DNA from: Lysobacter enzymogenes
GTDB lineage: Bacteria; Pseudomonadota; Gammaproteobacteria; Xanthomonadales; Xanthomonadaceae
DNA: 64,000 nt
NCBI RefSeq assembly: GCF_023617245.1
Contig: NZ_CP067396.1
Coordinates: 3,844,001-3,908,000 of the forward strand
Direction of reading: 5' to 3'
Shown: positions 34,139-43,368 of the stretch, piece after piece
How the letters are laid out: the number at the start of each line of letters is the position of its first letter
Position numbering within the stretch: the first letter of the stretch is position 1
Made by a program: the position numbers and the translations under genes
The notes under the pieces: generated by a model
Database searches by the model: none
Seen by the model: the letters and a program-made list of their open reading frames with translations, nothing else
What the model was told of the DNA's origin: nothing

Positions 34139-35473
34139 ATGCGCACGCGCCGGAAGCGTCCGGCCGCGCGGCTGTGGCGGATCGGCCGGCGCGACCCGCG
34201 CCCGCGCTGGCTGCTGCTCGACAACCTGATCACCACCTTCGGCGCCGCGTTCACCCTGATCGCGCTGCCGTTCCTGGTCATGCGCCTGAGCGGCCGCGCG
34301 CTCGACCTCGGCGCGACCGCGGCGATCGAGGCGCTGCCGAGCCTGCTGTTGCTGTTCTGCTTTCGCGGCGCGCTCGACCGCATCGACCCCGCTCGCCTGC
34401 TGTGGTGGTGCCGCGCCGCGTATGTGCTGATCAACGCCACGCTCGCCGTCGCCACCTGGACCCAGGCCATCACCCTGCCGCTGATCTACGCGCTGGCCCT
34501 GATCGGCGGACTGGTGTGGGCGGTGGCTTACCCCGCCGGCCGCGCCTGCTTCGGGCTGTACCTGCGCCGCGGCCTGCTGGCGCCGGCCAACGCGGTGTTC
34601 GCGGTCGCCTCCAGCGTGGCGATGATGGCGATGCCGATGCTCGCCGGCGGCCTGATCCTGGCCTCTTCCGGCCCGCACGCGCTGGCCGCGGCATTCGCGC
34701 TGGATGCGCTGTGCGTGGCCGCGTCGCTGCCGCTGCTGGCGGCGCTGCGCCGGCGCGGGCCGGCGCGCGGACGCGATCCGGCTACGCCGGCGGCGGCGCC
34801 GATGTCGGCCGCGAATCCGCCGCCACGCGCCGCCCGCGACATTCCGCGCAGCTACTACCTTTATCTGCTCGCCAGCACCGTGCTCGCGTTCGGACCGGTG
34901 CAGATCCTGCTGCCGGTGCTGCTCGTGCAACGCCGCGATCCGGCCTATCTGGCGATCTACGCCGCCCAGTTCGCCGGTATCGCCCTGGCCGCCTCGGCCG
35001 CCGCGCGGCGGGTGCCGACGGAGATCGCCGACACCCTGCGCGGCGTGGTGCTGTGCTGGATCGGCGCCGCCTGCGCCTACGCCCTGCTCGGCGTCGCGGC
35101 CGACGCGCCCAAGGGCGTCGCGCTGGTGGCGGCGTTGCTCGGCTTCGGCGCGCTCGCCGCGGCCTCGAACCACTACGGCATCCGTTCGCTGTCGTGGCTG
35201 CAGCGCAGCGCCGATCCGCGCCGCATGGGCCGCGAGATGACCTGGTTCTCGGCCGCGACCATGGGCGCGATGCCGCTGTCCTCGCTCGCCGTCGGCCTGG
35301 CGGTGGATCGCCTGCGCTGGAGCGGCGCCGCGCACGCGCTCGCCGCGGCCACGGCGCTGGCCGCGCTCGCGGCCGCGCCGCACCTGTTGCGCCTGCGACG
35401 CCGCGCGCCGCAGCGCGCGCAGGACCCAGCGACCGCGCCGCCGCTCGCCAGCGGCGGCACGGCCAACCACTGA
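34139..35473 (+). CDS. MFS transporter
   Basis: 444 aa with about 12 hydrophobic helices (LITTFGAAFTLIALPFLVMRL onward), a loop of basic and Pro-rich residues near the middle (about 205-240), and a glycine-rich pattern typical of the major facilitator superfamily. The first cytoplasmic stretch is arginine-rich. Substrate unknown. It shares an operon with the methyltransferase-like gene upstream. Confidence 0.8.
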   Translation: MRTRRKRPAARLWRIGRRDPRPRWLLLDNLITTFGAAFTLIALPFLVMRLSGRALDLGATAAIEALPSLLLLFCFRGALDRIDPARLLWWCRAAYVLINATLAVATWTQAITLPLIYALALIGGLVWAVAYPAGRACFGLYLRRGLLAPANAVFAVASSVAMMAMPMLAGGLILASSGPHALAAAFALDALCVAASLPLLAALRRRGPARGRDPATPAAAPMSAANPPPRAARDIPRSYYLYLLASTVLAFGPVQILLPVLLVQRRDPAYLAIYAAQFAGIALAASAAARRVPTEIADTLRGVVLCWIGAACAYALLGVAADAPKGVALVAALLGFGALAAASNHYGIRSLSWLQRSADPRRMGREMTWFSAATMGAMPLSSLAVGLAVDRLRWSGAAHALAAATALAALAAAPHLLRLRRRAPQRAQDPATAPPLASGGTANH

Positions 35474-35480
35474 GCGCGCC

Positions 35481-36980
35481 TCAGGACGCGGTCTTCGCTC
35501 CGCTCGGCGCGCGCGCGCACGCGGGCGCCTCGGCGCCGGCCAGGCGCTTGGGATCGGGCTTGCAGGCATAGCCCTGGCCGCCGGTCCCGACCGGCTCGGT
35601 GCCGACCCGCTCGTAGGCGTCGATCAGGATCGGCTTCAGCGACACGTTCTGCGGCGTATAGGCCAGGCGCCCGGCCCTGGGCTGCCACGGAACCGCGCAG
35701 GTGGTGGCGCCGGCCGGGTCGGTCTGCACCAGATACACATCCTGCGGATCGCCGCCGCCGTCGCGGTCGATGAAGGTGCTGCCGGCCAGCAGCAGACGGT
35801 CCGGCGCCTTGAGGTCGATCGACACCAGCATCTCGCGCCCGGCGCCGAAGTAGTACGGCGTCGCCGCCGGCAGCAGGGTCGAAGTGCGCGCGCCGAGGGC
35901 GGCGCCGAACTCGGGCGCGCCGCGGGTCGCGGCGATCGCCAGGAGGCTGTCGTCGCTGCTGCGGTCCAGCGCTTCGACCACGTCGTAGGCGCGGATCGAG
36001 GTGGTCTTGGGATCGGACCAGAACGCCTGCGCCAGCACCTTGCAGCCGGCCGATTCGAACCGCGCCAGATAGACCTGGGTGGCGCCGTCGGCGGGATTGG
36101 ACTGCAGGCCGACCAGCGCCGACTGGCCGAAGTAACCCGGCGCGCGCAGCGCGGCGATGCCATGGAACAGGCCGTGCAGCTTGTCGGCGTTGTTGAGCGT
36201 GCTCGCGCACACCGGCGCGCCGCCTGCGTCGGTGCGCAGCAACAGCGCGCCCATCAGGCCGGCGCCGTTGGTGGTGTTGCCGGCCACCACCAGGTCGTCG
36301 GCGAGCCCGGTCGCGGCGACGTTCTGCGCGAGCGCGCGCAGGCGCACCTCCGGCCAGCGCGAGCCGCCGTCGTAGAACTGGTTCCACAGCAGCCCGCCGC
36401 CGGCGTCCAGCCGCGCGATGCGGCCGAACTTGCGGCGCGCGTCGCGGCTGGTTTCCTCGCCGACCAGGTACAAGGTATCGCCGCGGTCCGGCGCGCTCTC
36501 GATCAGGTCCAGCCCGACCGCGTTCTGGCCTTCGACCCGGTTGCCGAGCACGCTGGTCCAGGCCGGCCGGCCTTCGCAATCGACCTGCAGCACGTAGATG
36601 CGGTCGCTGCCGTCGCCGTACTGGACCGCGCCGGTGACGGCGAAGCCGCGGCCGCTGCTGAGTTCGATCACCGCCTCGCCGCGGCTGCGCTTGCTGCCGC
36701 CGATGTAGTAGGCCGCCTGCCAGATCAGGTTGCCGTTGTCGTCGGCGCGGCTGAGCTGGGCCAGTTGGGTGTCGCCGGCCAGGCGGGTGCCGACGGTGAT
36801 CGAACCCGGGCCGCAGGCGCGGGTCGCCTTCACGTCCCAGCCCGAATCGGCCGGCTCGGGATCGCCGTAATAGGCCTCGAAGTTCTGCGCCTGGGCGAGC
36901 GGCGCGGCCAGCAGCAGGGAAATCGCCAGCGCCAAAGCGCGGCGGCGCGAACCGGAAGAGCTACGTTCCATCGTGTCCAT
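35481..36980 (-). CDS. secreted protein, possible beta-propeller, unknown function
   Basis: 499 aa with a signal peptide (RRRALALAISLLLAAPLAQAQ). The mature part repeats a pattern of 'GDTLYLVGEE', 'DDLVVAGNTT', 'DRLLLAGSTF' and 'DVYLVQTD' about every 50-60 residues. This resembles beta-propeller blades of uncharacterised secreted proteins. Several Cys pairs suggest periplasmic or extracellular disulfides. The end (KRLAGAEAPACARAPSGAKTAS) shows no sorting motif. An alternative start lies at 36971. Convergent with the MFS gene. Confidence 0.72.
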   Translation of the reverse strand: MDTMERSSSGSRRRALALAISLLLAAPLAQAQNFEAYYGDPEPADSGWDVKATRACGPGSITVGTRLAGDTQLAQLSRADDNGNLIWQAAYYIGGSKRSRGEAVIELSSGRGFAVTGAVQYGDGSDRIYVLQVDCEGRPAWTSVLGNRVEGQNAVGLDLIESAPDRGDTLYLVGEETSRDARRKFGRIARLDAGGGLLWNQFYDGGSRWPEVRLRALAQNVAATGLADDLVVAGNTTNGAGLMGALLLRTDAGGAPVCASTLNNADKLHGLFHGIAALRAPGYFGQSALVGLQSNPADGATQVYLARFESAGCKVLAQAFWSDPKTTSIRAYDVVEALDRSSDDSLLAIAATRGAPEFGAALGARTSTLLPAATPYYFGAGREMLVSIDLKAPDRLLLAGSTFIDRDGGGDPQDVYLVQTDPAGATTCAVPWQPRAGRLAYTPQNVSLKPILIDAYERVGTEPVGTGGQGYACKPDPKRLAGAEAPACARAPSGAKTAS

Positions 36981-37468
36981 GTCGGCCTCGTGTGCGGAGA
37001 CATCCGCGAAGGGGCCGGCGCGCCGCGCGGACGCGCCAGCGATGCGTGAGCGGGCAGGCCGGACTGATCGACGAAAGGCCTGCGCGGACGCCGCAGCCGC
37101 ACGGACGGCGCATCGCGCGATGGCGGCGCGCCTGGCATGAGCGTTCGCGTCTCGACCTTAGCGCCGCGGCGCGCGGCGGCGTAGGACCGTTGCGGGCAGG
37201 AAACGGGACGCGCCGGGAAGCTTTCGCAGCGCGCGCGGGCACGGGCTGCGACGTGGGTGGCGGTTCGGCGTTAAAGCGCGCGGTGGGTCACGCGGGAGGT
37301 CATGGCGGGTTCGCGGGGGCTCGCGGCGTCGGCGGTTCCAGCGGCATCGGCTATCGCAGCGGCGTCGGCGGTCGTATTGGCGCGGTCGCGGCTTGCGCCG
37401 CTCCTACAGGTCGCCCATGTAGGAGCGGCGCGAGCCGCGACCGCGAACTTTCACGCTTGCGGCGCGAT
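36981..37468. other. intergenic region with REP element
   Basis: About 490 bp between the divergent-side end of the secreted-protein gene and the GH92 stop. Apart from the inverted repeat at 37382-37444, the sequence shows GCGGC/GGTCGC-type low complexity (37300-37380) and no gene. Confidence 0.5.
37382..37444. repeat. REP-type inverted repeat, 27-bp arms
   Basis: Arms 37382-37408 and 37418-37444 are reverse complements with one mismatch, separated by 9 bp. They read GTAGGAGCGGCGCGAGCCGCGAC-like outward from the loop. A single arm with the same sequence occurs at 62545-62571. Lying 25 bp beyond the GH92 stop, the hairpin may stabilise or end that transcript. Confidence 0.88.
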
Positions 37469-40400
37469 CTACTTCGCCTCGCCCAGCAACTCGACCTCGG
37501 CCAGTTCGATCCCGCCCGCGCCCTCGCCCACCAGCCGCAGCCGATAACGCGCATACGCCGCCGGCGCAGCGATCGCGAACGCGCGGGTCTGCCGCCGCCA
37601 CGCGAACGCCTGGTCGCGGCGCTCGTCCAGCGTGGTCCACTGCTGGCCGTCGTTGGAACCCTGCAAGGCCCAGGCCGCGGCGTCGCCGGGCTTGTCGGAC
37701 GAGGTCAGCGTGTACAGCCGCACCGTCGCCGGCGTCTTGAAGTTCCACGCCAACAGCGGCATCGGCGCGTTCAGGCGCGCCGACGTGGTGGCGTCGTCGT
37801 CGAACAGCGCCGCGGTCTGCTTGGCGTTCAAGCCGGCGACGCTGGCGTTGTCGCGCCGCGCCAGATCGCGCCAAGGGCGTGGCGGTTCGCCGTCGGCGCT
37901 CAGCGATTCGGGCAGCGCCTGCGCCGCGCTGCCCCAGTTCGACGGGATCGGCCCCATCCGGAACTCCAGCAACGCGCCCTGCGCCAGCCGCGCGTGCGGC
38001 AGGGTCAGCCGCTCCCACGGCTCGCCGTCGATCTTCAGCGACTGCACGTAGCGATTGCGCGCGCTCACGCCCGGCGCGAGGATCTCGATCCGCTTGCCGT
38101 TCTCCAGGGCGATGCTCATGCGTTCGAAGCGCGGCGCGCCGATCACGTACTCCGGCGAGCCCATCCGCAGCGGGTAGAAACCGGCGGCGCTGAACAGCCA
38201 CCACGCCGACATCTCGCCGTTGTCCTCGTCGCCCGGATAGCCCTGGCCGATCTCGCTGCCGGCGTACAGCCGGTCCATGATGTCGCGCACTTTCTCCTGG
38301 ATCCGCCACGGCTGCCCGGCCATCGCGTACATGTACGGAATGTGGTGCGAGGGCTGGTTGCTGTGGCCGTACTGGCCCATGCGCACGTCGCGCGCTTCCA
38401 GCATTTCGTGGATGACGCCGCCGTAGCTGCCGGTCTCGAACGTGCCCGGGGTGGCGAAGAACAGGTCGAGCTTGTTGCCCAGCGCGGTGCGGCCGCCGTA
38501 CAGCGACGCCAACCCGGCGCCGTCCTGCGGCGCGTGGAAGGCCATGTTCCAGGCGTTGGTCTCGGTGTAGTCGCCGCCCCAGCGGGTCGGTTCGAATTCG
38601 CTGTCGGTGTAGCGCCAGCGGCCGTCGCGGTGGCGGCCGACGAAGAAGCCCAGGCGCGGATGGAACAGGTTGACGTAGCCGAGCGCGCGGTTGCGGTAAT
38701 AGGCCGCGTCGTCGGCGTAGAGCGCGCGGTACGGATCGTCGGCGCCGGCCTCGCTCGCCAATGCGCCGGCCAACTGGCCGATGGCGAAGTCGTTGATGTA
38801 GCCGTCCATCGACCACGACAGCCCCTCGTCGGCGCTGGTGTCGGTGTAGCCGCGGAACAGCGCGCGCTCGATGCCCTTGCGCCCGGCGCCGGCCAACGGG
38901 CTGACCGTGGCCGCGTTGCGGATCGCCGATTGATAGAAGCCGCGCACGTCGAAATTGCGCACGCCCTTGAGCCAGGCGTCGGCGAAGGCCACGTCCGAAC
39001 TGGTGCCGACCATCAGGTCGGCGTAGCCCGGCGAGGACCAGCGCGCGATCCAGCCGCCGTCGCGGTATTGCTGGACGAAGCCGTCGATCATCTCGCCGGC
39101 GCGCGTCGGCGTCAGCAGCACATAGGCCGGCCAGGCGGTGCGGTAGGTGTCCCAGAAACCGTTGTTGACGTAGACCCGCCCGTCGACGATGCGCGCGCCG
39201 CTGCGCTCGGCGGTGCTGTCGGCCGGCGCCGGCACGAACGGGCTCGCGTACTGCCAGCGCGGCTGCTGCGCGCTGCCGGTGTTCTCGCTGGCGTTGTTGG
39301 GATACAGGAACAGGCGATAGAGATTGGAATACAGCGTGACCCGCTCGTGCTCGGGCGCGCCGCCGACCTGGACGAGGCCCAACTGCGCGTCCCACGCCGC
39401 CTGTGCGCGTTCGCGCACGCGCTCGAAGTCGTCGTCTTCGCCGATCTCCAGTTCCAGATTGCGCTGCGCCTGCTGCAGCGAGATCAGCGAGGTGGCGATG
39501 CGCATCGTCACCTGGCGGCCGCGGCCCAGCTCGAAGCCGTACCACGCCGAGACGCGGTCGCGCCCGGCCGCGCGCGGCAGCCGCTCGCCTTCGCGCACCG
39601 GCCGGTCGAAGCGCGCATGGAAATACAACCGCCCCGCGCCGGCGGAGAGCTTGCTCTTGTTCTCGGTCCAGCCGCTGAGCGTGCCGGCCTCGCGATCCAG
39701 GACGATGTCGCCGTGCTCGTCGCGCTGGTCGAACAACAGCCGCCCGCTGGCGCCGGGGAAGGTGAAACGCAGCATCGCGGCGTGGTCGGTCGGGGTCATC
39801 TCGGCGACCATGCCGTTGTCGAAGCGCACCCGGTAGTAATCCGGACGCGCGGTCTCCTGATCGTGACCGAAGCTCAGCGCACGCTTGCCGCGGTCGAACT
39901 CGACCGCACCCTCGCCGGGCGCCGGCAGGATGTGGAACGCCTGGCGGTCGCCCATCCACGGGCTGGGCTCGTGCGACAACGCCAGCGCTTCCAGGCGCGG
40001 ACGGTTGGCCTCGCCGTTGCGCTCCTGGTACTGGTAGATCCAGTGCGAGCCGGCGTTGGTGGTCGGGGTCCAGAAATTGAAGCCATGCGGCAACGCCACC
40101 GCCGGGAAGTTGTTGCCGCGCGAGAAGCGCGCGTTGGAATTGCTGCCGCGACGGGTGTCGACGAATTCGCTGGGATGCTTGGCGGCGAGCTTGTCGAGCT
40201 CCTTGTCCTTGCGCGCGCGCGCCGGCTCGATCCGCACATCGTCGAGGTAACCGCCGTAACGCGCGCCGAGCGCGCCGTCGTGGACCAGCACGATCCGGCG
40301 CACGCGCTTGCCGGCGGCGACCTCGCCGATGCGCGCGGCGACCGCGTTCCACTGGTCCGGATACAGCAGCCGCGCCTCGCCCTGGCCGCGCGCGCTCAGC

Positions 40401-40993
40401 GCGAAGCCGTAGCGATCGGTCGCCTTGAGCTGGGACAAGCGGCTGCCATCGTCGAACTCCAGATCGAGGGCGACGAAGGTGGAGGCGTAGCGCAGGTCGT
40501 CGAGCTGGCCCGCCTTCGCATCCAGTTGCCGCGCCGACAGCGGGAACAGCCGATAGGACAGCTCGCTGTCCTTGCCGACCGGAACATCGACCTCGAACAC
40601 CAGCGCGCGCTGCTCGCCGCCGCCGCTGCCGTCGAAACGCAGCGAGCGCAGGCCGGTGAAGCCGGCATCGGGCTTGGCGGTCAGCGCCGCGGCCGCGGGC
40701 GGTCCGCCGGCCGCGACCAGGCGCGGCGCGCTGTCGGCGATCAGCGACGGCGCCGGTTCGGCGGGTTCGAACGAACTCCAGAAGCCGCGCGTCTTGCCCA
40801 CGGCATGCGCGCTCGACATCGCGGCCAAGGCCGCCGCCAGCAGCGTCGCCGTGACGACCGCGCGCCGGCCTGGGCGCGTTTCCGCCGCTGGGCTGCGCCT
40901 TATCGGAGCAGCCACGGCCGCGTTGCATGCCCGCAACGCCGGCAGCAGCGAGCCCGCCGAAATCCGCACTTTCGACCTGAGCACTTCCGACAT
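37469..40993 (-). CDS. secreted GH92 alpha-mannosidase with C-terminal F5/8C (CBM32-like) domain
   Basis: 1174 aa from the ATG at 40993; a longer frame upstream would cover promoter-like sequence. The N-terminus has a signal-like hydrophobic stretch (AVVTATLLAAALAAMSSAHA), a carbohydrate-binding-like beta domain (about 60-270), then the GH92 catalytic region beginning FVDTRRGSNSNARFSRGNNFPAV. It includes GFWDTYRTAWPAYVLL, GYPGDEDNGEMSAWWLFSAAGFYP (catalytic acid/base region) and YVIGAPRFERMSI. The last 130 residues (NASVAGLNAKQTAALFDDDATTSARLN... to YARYRLRLVGEG) form a discoidin domain. The enzyme removes alpha-linked mannose, for example from N-glycans or yeast mannan. Confidence 0.93.
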   Translation of the reverse strand: MSEVLRSKVRISAGSLLPALRACNAAVAAPIRRSPAAETRPGRRAVVTATLLAAALAAMSSAHAVGKTRGFWSSFEPAEPAPSLIADSAPRLVAAGGPPAAAALTAKPDAGFTGLRSLRFDGSGGGEQRALVFEVDVPVGKDSELSYRLFPLSARQLDAKAGQLDDLRYASTFVALDLEFDDGSRLSQLKATDRYGFALSARGQGEARLLYPDQWNAVAARIGEVAAGKRVRRIVLVHDGALGARYGGYLDDVRIEPARARKDKELDKLAAKHPSEFVDTRRGSNSNARFSRGNNFPAVALPHGFNFWTPTTNAGSHWIYQYQERNGEANRPRLEALALSHEPSPWMGDRQAFHILPAPGEGAVEFDRGKRALSFGHDQETARPDYYRVRFDNGMVAEMTPTDHAAMLRFTFPGASGRLLFDQRDEHGDIVLDREAGTLSGWTENKSKLSAGAGRLYFHARFDRPVREGERLPRAAGRDRVSAWYGFELGRGRQVTMRIATSLISLQQAQRNLELEIGEDDDFERVRERAQAAWDAQLGLVQVGGAPEHERVTLYSNLYRLFLYPNNASENTGSAQQPRWQYASPFVPAPADSTAERSGARIVDGRVYVNNGFWDTYRTAWPAYVLLTPTRAGEMIDGFVQQYRDGGWIARWSSPGYADLMVGTSSDVAFADAWLKGVRNFDVRGFYQSAIRNAATVSPLAGAGRKGIERALFRGYTDTSADEGLSWSMDGYINDFAIGQLAGALASEAGADDPYRALYADDAAYYRNRALGYVNLFHPRLGFFVGRHRDGRWRYTDSEFEPTRWGGDYTETNAWNMAFHAPQDGAGLASLYGGRTALGNKLDLFFATPGTFETGSYGGVIHEMLEARDVRMGQYGHSNQPSHHIPYMYAMAGQPWRIQEKVRDIMDRLYAGSEIGQGYPGDEDNGEMSAWWLFSAAGFYPLRMGSPEYVIGAPRFERMSIALENGKRIEILAPGVSARNRYVQSLKIDGEPWERLTLPHARLAQGALLEFRMGPIPSNWGSAAQALPESLSADGEPPRPWRDLARRDNASVAGLNAKQTAALFDDDATTSARLNAPMPLLAWNFKTPATVRLYTLTSSDKPGDAAAWALQGSNDGQQWTTLDERRDQAFAWRRQTRAFAIAAPAAYARYRLRLVGEGAGGIELAEVELLGEAK

Positions 40994-41043
40994 CCGCGCC
41001 TCCTCACCGAACGGCACGATCGCCGCCGCCACCCCGCATTCAT

Positions 41044-41057
41044 TCGATTTGAATCGA
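41044..41057. promoter_or_regulatory. near-palindrome upstream of GH92, possible LacI-type operator
   Basis: TCGATT-TG-AATCGA, 51 bp upstream of the GH92 start, with dyad symmetry broken only in the central two bases. LacI-family operators for glycan-utilisation genes have this form. No regulator gene is nearby, so the role is a guess. Confidence 0.35.
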
Positions 41058-41172
41058 TCTAAAAGCGCATTGTCAAACCGCGGCGCAGCATGATCGACAC
41101 CCTCTTCACCGGATAAAAATACAATCAAAACAACGGCTTGAATTACGACAACCCGACGCCGCCCTCACCTAC

Positions 41173-41189
41173 TTGGCACAGCTTTTGCG
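41173..41189 (+). promoter_or_regulatory. candidate sigma-54 (-24/-12) promoter of pgaABCD
   Basis: Reads TTGGCAC-AGCTT-TTGCG, matching TGGCAC-N5-TTGC with the exact GG-to-GC spacing required. The predicted start is near 41200, about 70 nt before the pgaA ATG. No enhancer-binding-protein site was identified. Confidence 0.6.
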
Positions 41190-41203
41190 TCAACGTCTCA
41201 AAC

Positions 41204-41219
41204 TGTGATTTTCTTCACA
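41204..41219. promoter_or_regulatory. perfect CRP/Clp-type site before pgaA
   Basis: TGTGA-TTTTCT-TCACA, an exact match to the Clp/CRP consensus. It lies just downstream of the predicted sigma-54 start site, where bound Clp would be expected to repress. Clp in Xanthomonadaceae is released from DNA by c-di-GMP. Confidence 0.75.
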
Positions 41220-41268
41220 TTTTTTGAGCCACCCTGTTCGTGCCCGTCCTCAACGGAACCCGGTCCCC

Positions 41269-43368
41269 ATGCCGATACAGCGTCCTATTGCCCTCGCCGT
41301 CGCGCTCGCGGCGGTGATCGCAACCTGCCCTTCAACGTCAGTTTTTGCCGCAACACGTCATAATTCGCAGCCCTCCCCCGACGATCCCATCCCGGAGATC
41401 GAGCGTCTGCGCGCGCAACGGCAATGGCTGCCCGCGCTGGGCCGGATCGAAGCGGCCCAGGCCGCGCGCCCCGGCGACGACCGTCTGTACCGGCTGCAGG
41501 TGCTGACCCTGGCCGATCTCGGCGGCGCCGAGCGCGCCTGGACGCTGGCCCAGGCCCGGCCGCAGTTGTTCGACGCCGCCGAGCACCAGCGTCTGAACGC
41601 CGACCGCTTCGCCCGCCGGGTGCTGTGGGGCACCGGCTATCCGCAGAGCGAGACACAGCGCCTGGACGAGATGCGCCAGGCGCGCGACCTGCTCGCGCAG
41701 CAACGCGCCGCGCAGACGCCGGAGCAGCAGCGCGCCGACCTGCGCACGCGCTTCGACGAACTGATCATGCTCAACCACCTGGAGCGCCACGCCGAGGTGG
41801 TCGAGCGCTATCGCGCGCTGCAGGCCGAGAACGTCGAGATCCCGATGTACGCGCTGGCCAAGGTCGGCCAGTCGCTGCTCGCGGCCAAGCATCCGGAAGA
41901 AGCCGCGACGGTGCTGGAGACAGTCACCCGGCAGTGGCCCGAGGACGAAGACTCGCAGTTGCAGCTGGCCTATGCCTATTCGGAAAGCGAGCGCTTCGCC
42001 GACGCCGACGCGCAGCTGGAAAAGATCAAGCAGGCGCAGCCGGCGTTCGTGCGCGTGCCCGGCGCCAAGCAAAGCCACCAGAACTGGCGCCACTACGACG
42101 CCGACAGCCAGCAGGCGATGATCGGCCTGTACGGCGAAGACACGGTCGGCGCGCAACGGCGCCTGGAGCAGATGGCCCGGATCGGCCCGAGCAATTCCGG
42201 CCTGCAGTCCGACCTGGGCGTGCTGTACCAAAAGCGCGGCTGGACCGACCGCGCGCTGGAACGCTTCCGCATCGCCCAGACCCTGGAACCGACCAACGTG
42301 TCCGCGCGCGTCGGCCAGGTCGGCGGCCTGCTCGAACACAACCGCGTCGACCTGGCCCGGCCGATCCACGACGAACTGCTGCAAAACCGCGCGCGCGACG
42401 TCCAGGTCGAGCAGATGGGGCGCTCCTGGGACAGCCGCCTGGGCTGGCAATGGCAGGTCTCCACCACGTTCGGCCGCAGCGATTCCGACGGCGACCGCGG
42501 CGCCACCGCCTCGCCGCTGGGTTCGCGCGACGCGACCCACAAGGTCGAAGTCGCCAGCCCCCTGATCGGCGACCGCTGGCGCCTGACCGCGCACGCGCAG
42601 GACGCCTGGGCCGACTATGAAAACGGCGCCGGCAAGGACCGCGTGCACGACCGCCGCGCCGGCGTCGGCGCGCTGTACGCCTACGACCGCCTGACCGTCG
42701 GCTTCGGCGTGGACCGCAGCAACGACCGCTGGCTGCCCAGCGGCGACCGCACCGGCTATTACCTCGATGCCGGCTGGCGCTTCAGCGACGTCCTGCAAGG
42801 CACCGCCGCGTGGTACGCGACCACGCCGGACGCCTCGCTGCAGGCGCGCCGCGCCGGCCTGCACGCCGACGCGCTGAGCCTGGGCCTGCGCTGGACCCCG
42901 AGCGAGCGCAGCTCGCTGGCGGCGACCGCGCAGCAACTGCGCTACAGCGACGACAACACCCGCACCGCGTTCGGCCTCAGCGGCGCGCAGCGCCTGTACA
43001 CCCGCCCGCACCTGCTGATCGACGGCCTGGCCGACGTCTACGCCAGCCGCGCCAGCCGCACCGGCGCCGACATTCCCTACTTCAACCCCAGCCGCGACGG
43101 CTCGCTCAACCTCGGCCTGCGCATCGACCACCTGGCCTGGCGCCGCTACGAGCGCCACTTCCGCCAGCGCCTGACCGTGCAGGCCGGGCCTTATTGGCAG
43201 GAGAACTTCGGCAGCCACTGGGTGCCGCAGGTGCGCTACGAACACGAATGGCGCTTCGGCACCGGCCGGGTGCTGGATTACGGCGTGAACTGGTCGCGCC
43301 CGGTCTACGACGGCATCCGCGAAGACCGCCTGGGTTTCGACCTGAGTTTCCGCTGGGGTGAACAATGA
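41269..43368 (+). CDS. pgaA: PNAG export outer-membrane protein
   Basis: 699 aa. A signal peptide (MPIQRPIALAVALAAVIATCPSTSVFA), then a TPR superhelix (RQWLPALGRIEAAQAARPGDDRLYRL; IPMYALAKVGQSLLAAKHPEEAATVLE; NSGLQSDLGVLYQKRGWTDRALERFRIAQTLEP), and a C-terminal beta-barrel of alternating strands (about 420-699) ending LGFDLSFRWGEQ. This is the PgaA architecture: periplasmic TPRs that hold deacetylated polymer and a 16-stranded porin. The ATG at 41269 is chosen for the signal peptide; an upstream TTG is less likely. The stop overlaps pgaB. Confidence 0.9.
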   Translation: MPIQRPIALAVALAAVIATCPSTSVFAATRHNSQPSPDDPIPEIERLRAQRQWLPALGRIEAAQAARPGDDRLYRLQVLTLADLGGAERAWTLAQARPQLFDAAEHQRLNADRFARRVLWGTGYPQSETQRLDEMRQARDLLAQQRAAQTPEQQRADLRTRFDELIMLNHLERHAEVVERYRALQAENVEIPMYALAKVGQSLLAAKHPEEAATVLETVTRQWPEDEDSQLQLAYAYSESERFADADAQLEKIKQAQPAFVRVPGAKQSHQNWRHYDADSQQAMIGLYGEDTVGAQRRLEQMARIGPSNSGLQSDLGVLYQKRGWTDRALERFRIAQTLEPTNVSARVGQVGGLLEHNRVDLARPIHDELLQNRARDVQVEQMGRSWDSRLGWQWQVSTTFGRSDSDGDRGATASPLGSRDATHKVEVASPLIGDRWRLTAHAQDAWADYENGAGKDRVHDRRAGVGALYAYDRLTVGFGVDRSNDRWLPSGDRTGYYLDAGWRFSDVLQGTAAWYATTPDASLQARRAGLHADALSLGLRWTPSERSSLAATAQQLRYSDDNTRTAFGLSGAQRLYTRPHLLIDGLADVYASRASRTGADIPYFNPSRDGSLNLGLRIDHLAWRRYERHFRQRLTVQAGPYWQENFGSHWVPQVRYEHEWRFGTGRVLDYGVNWSRPVYDGIREDRLGFDLSFRWGEQ

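Noticed and set aside
36992..41062. 1356-codon open frame on the plus strand opposite GH92
   Set aside because: It runs antisense to the mannosidase, gives Arg/Gly/Ala-rich sequence without domain motifs, and arises from GC-rich third positions.
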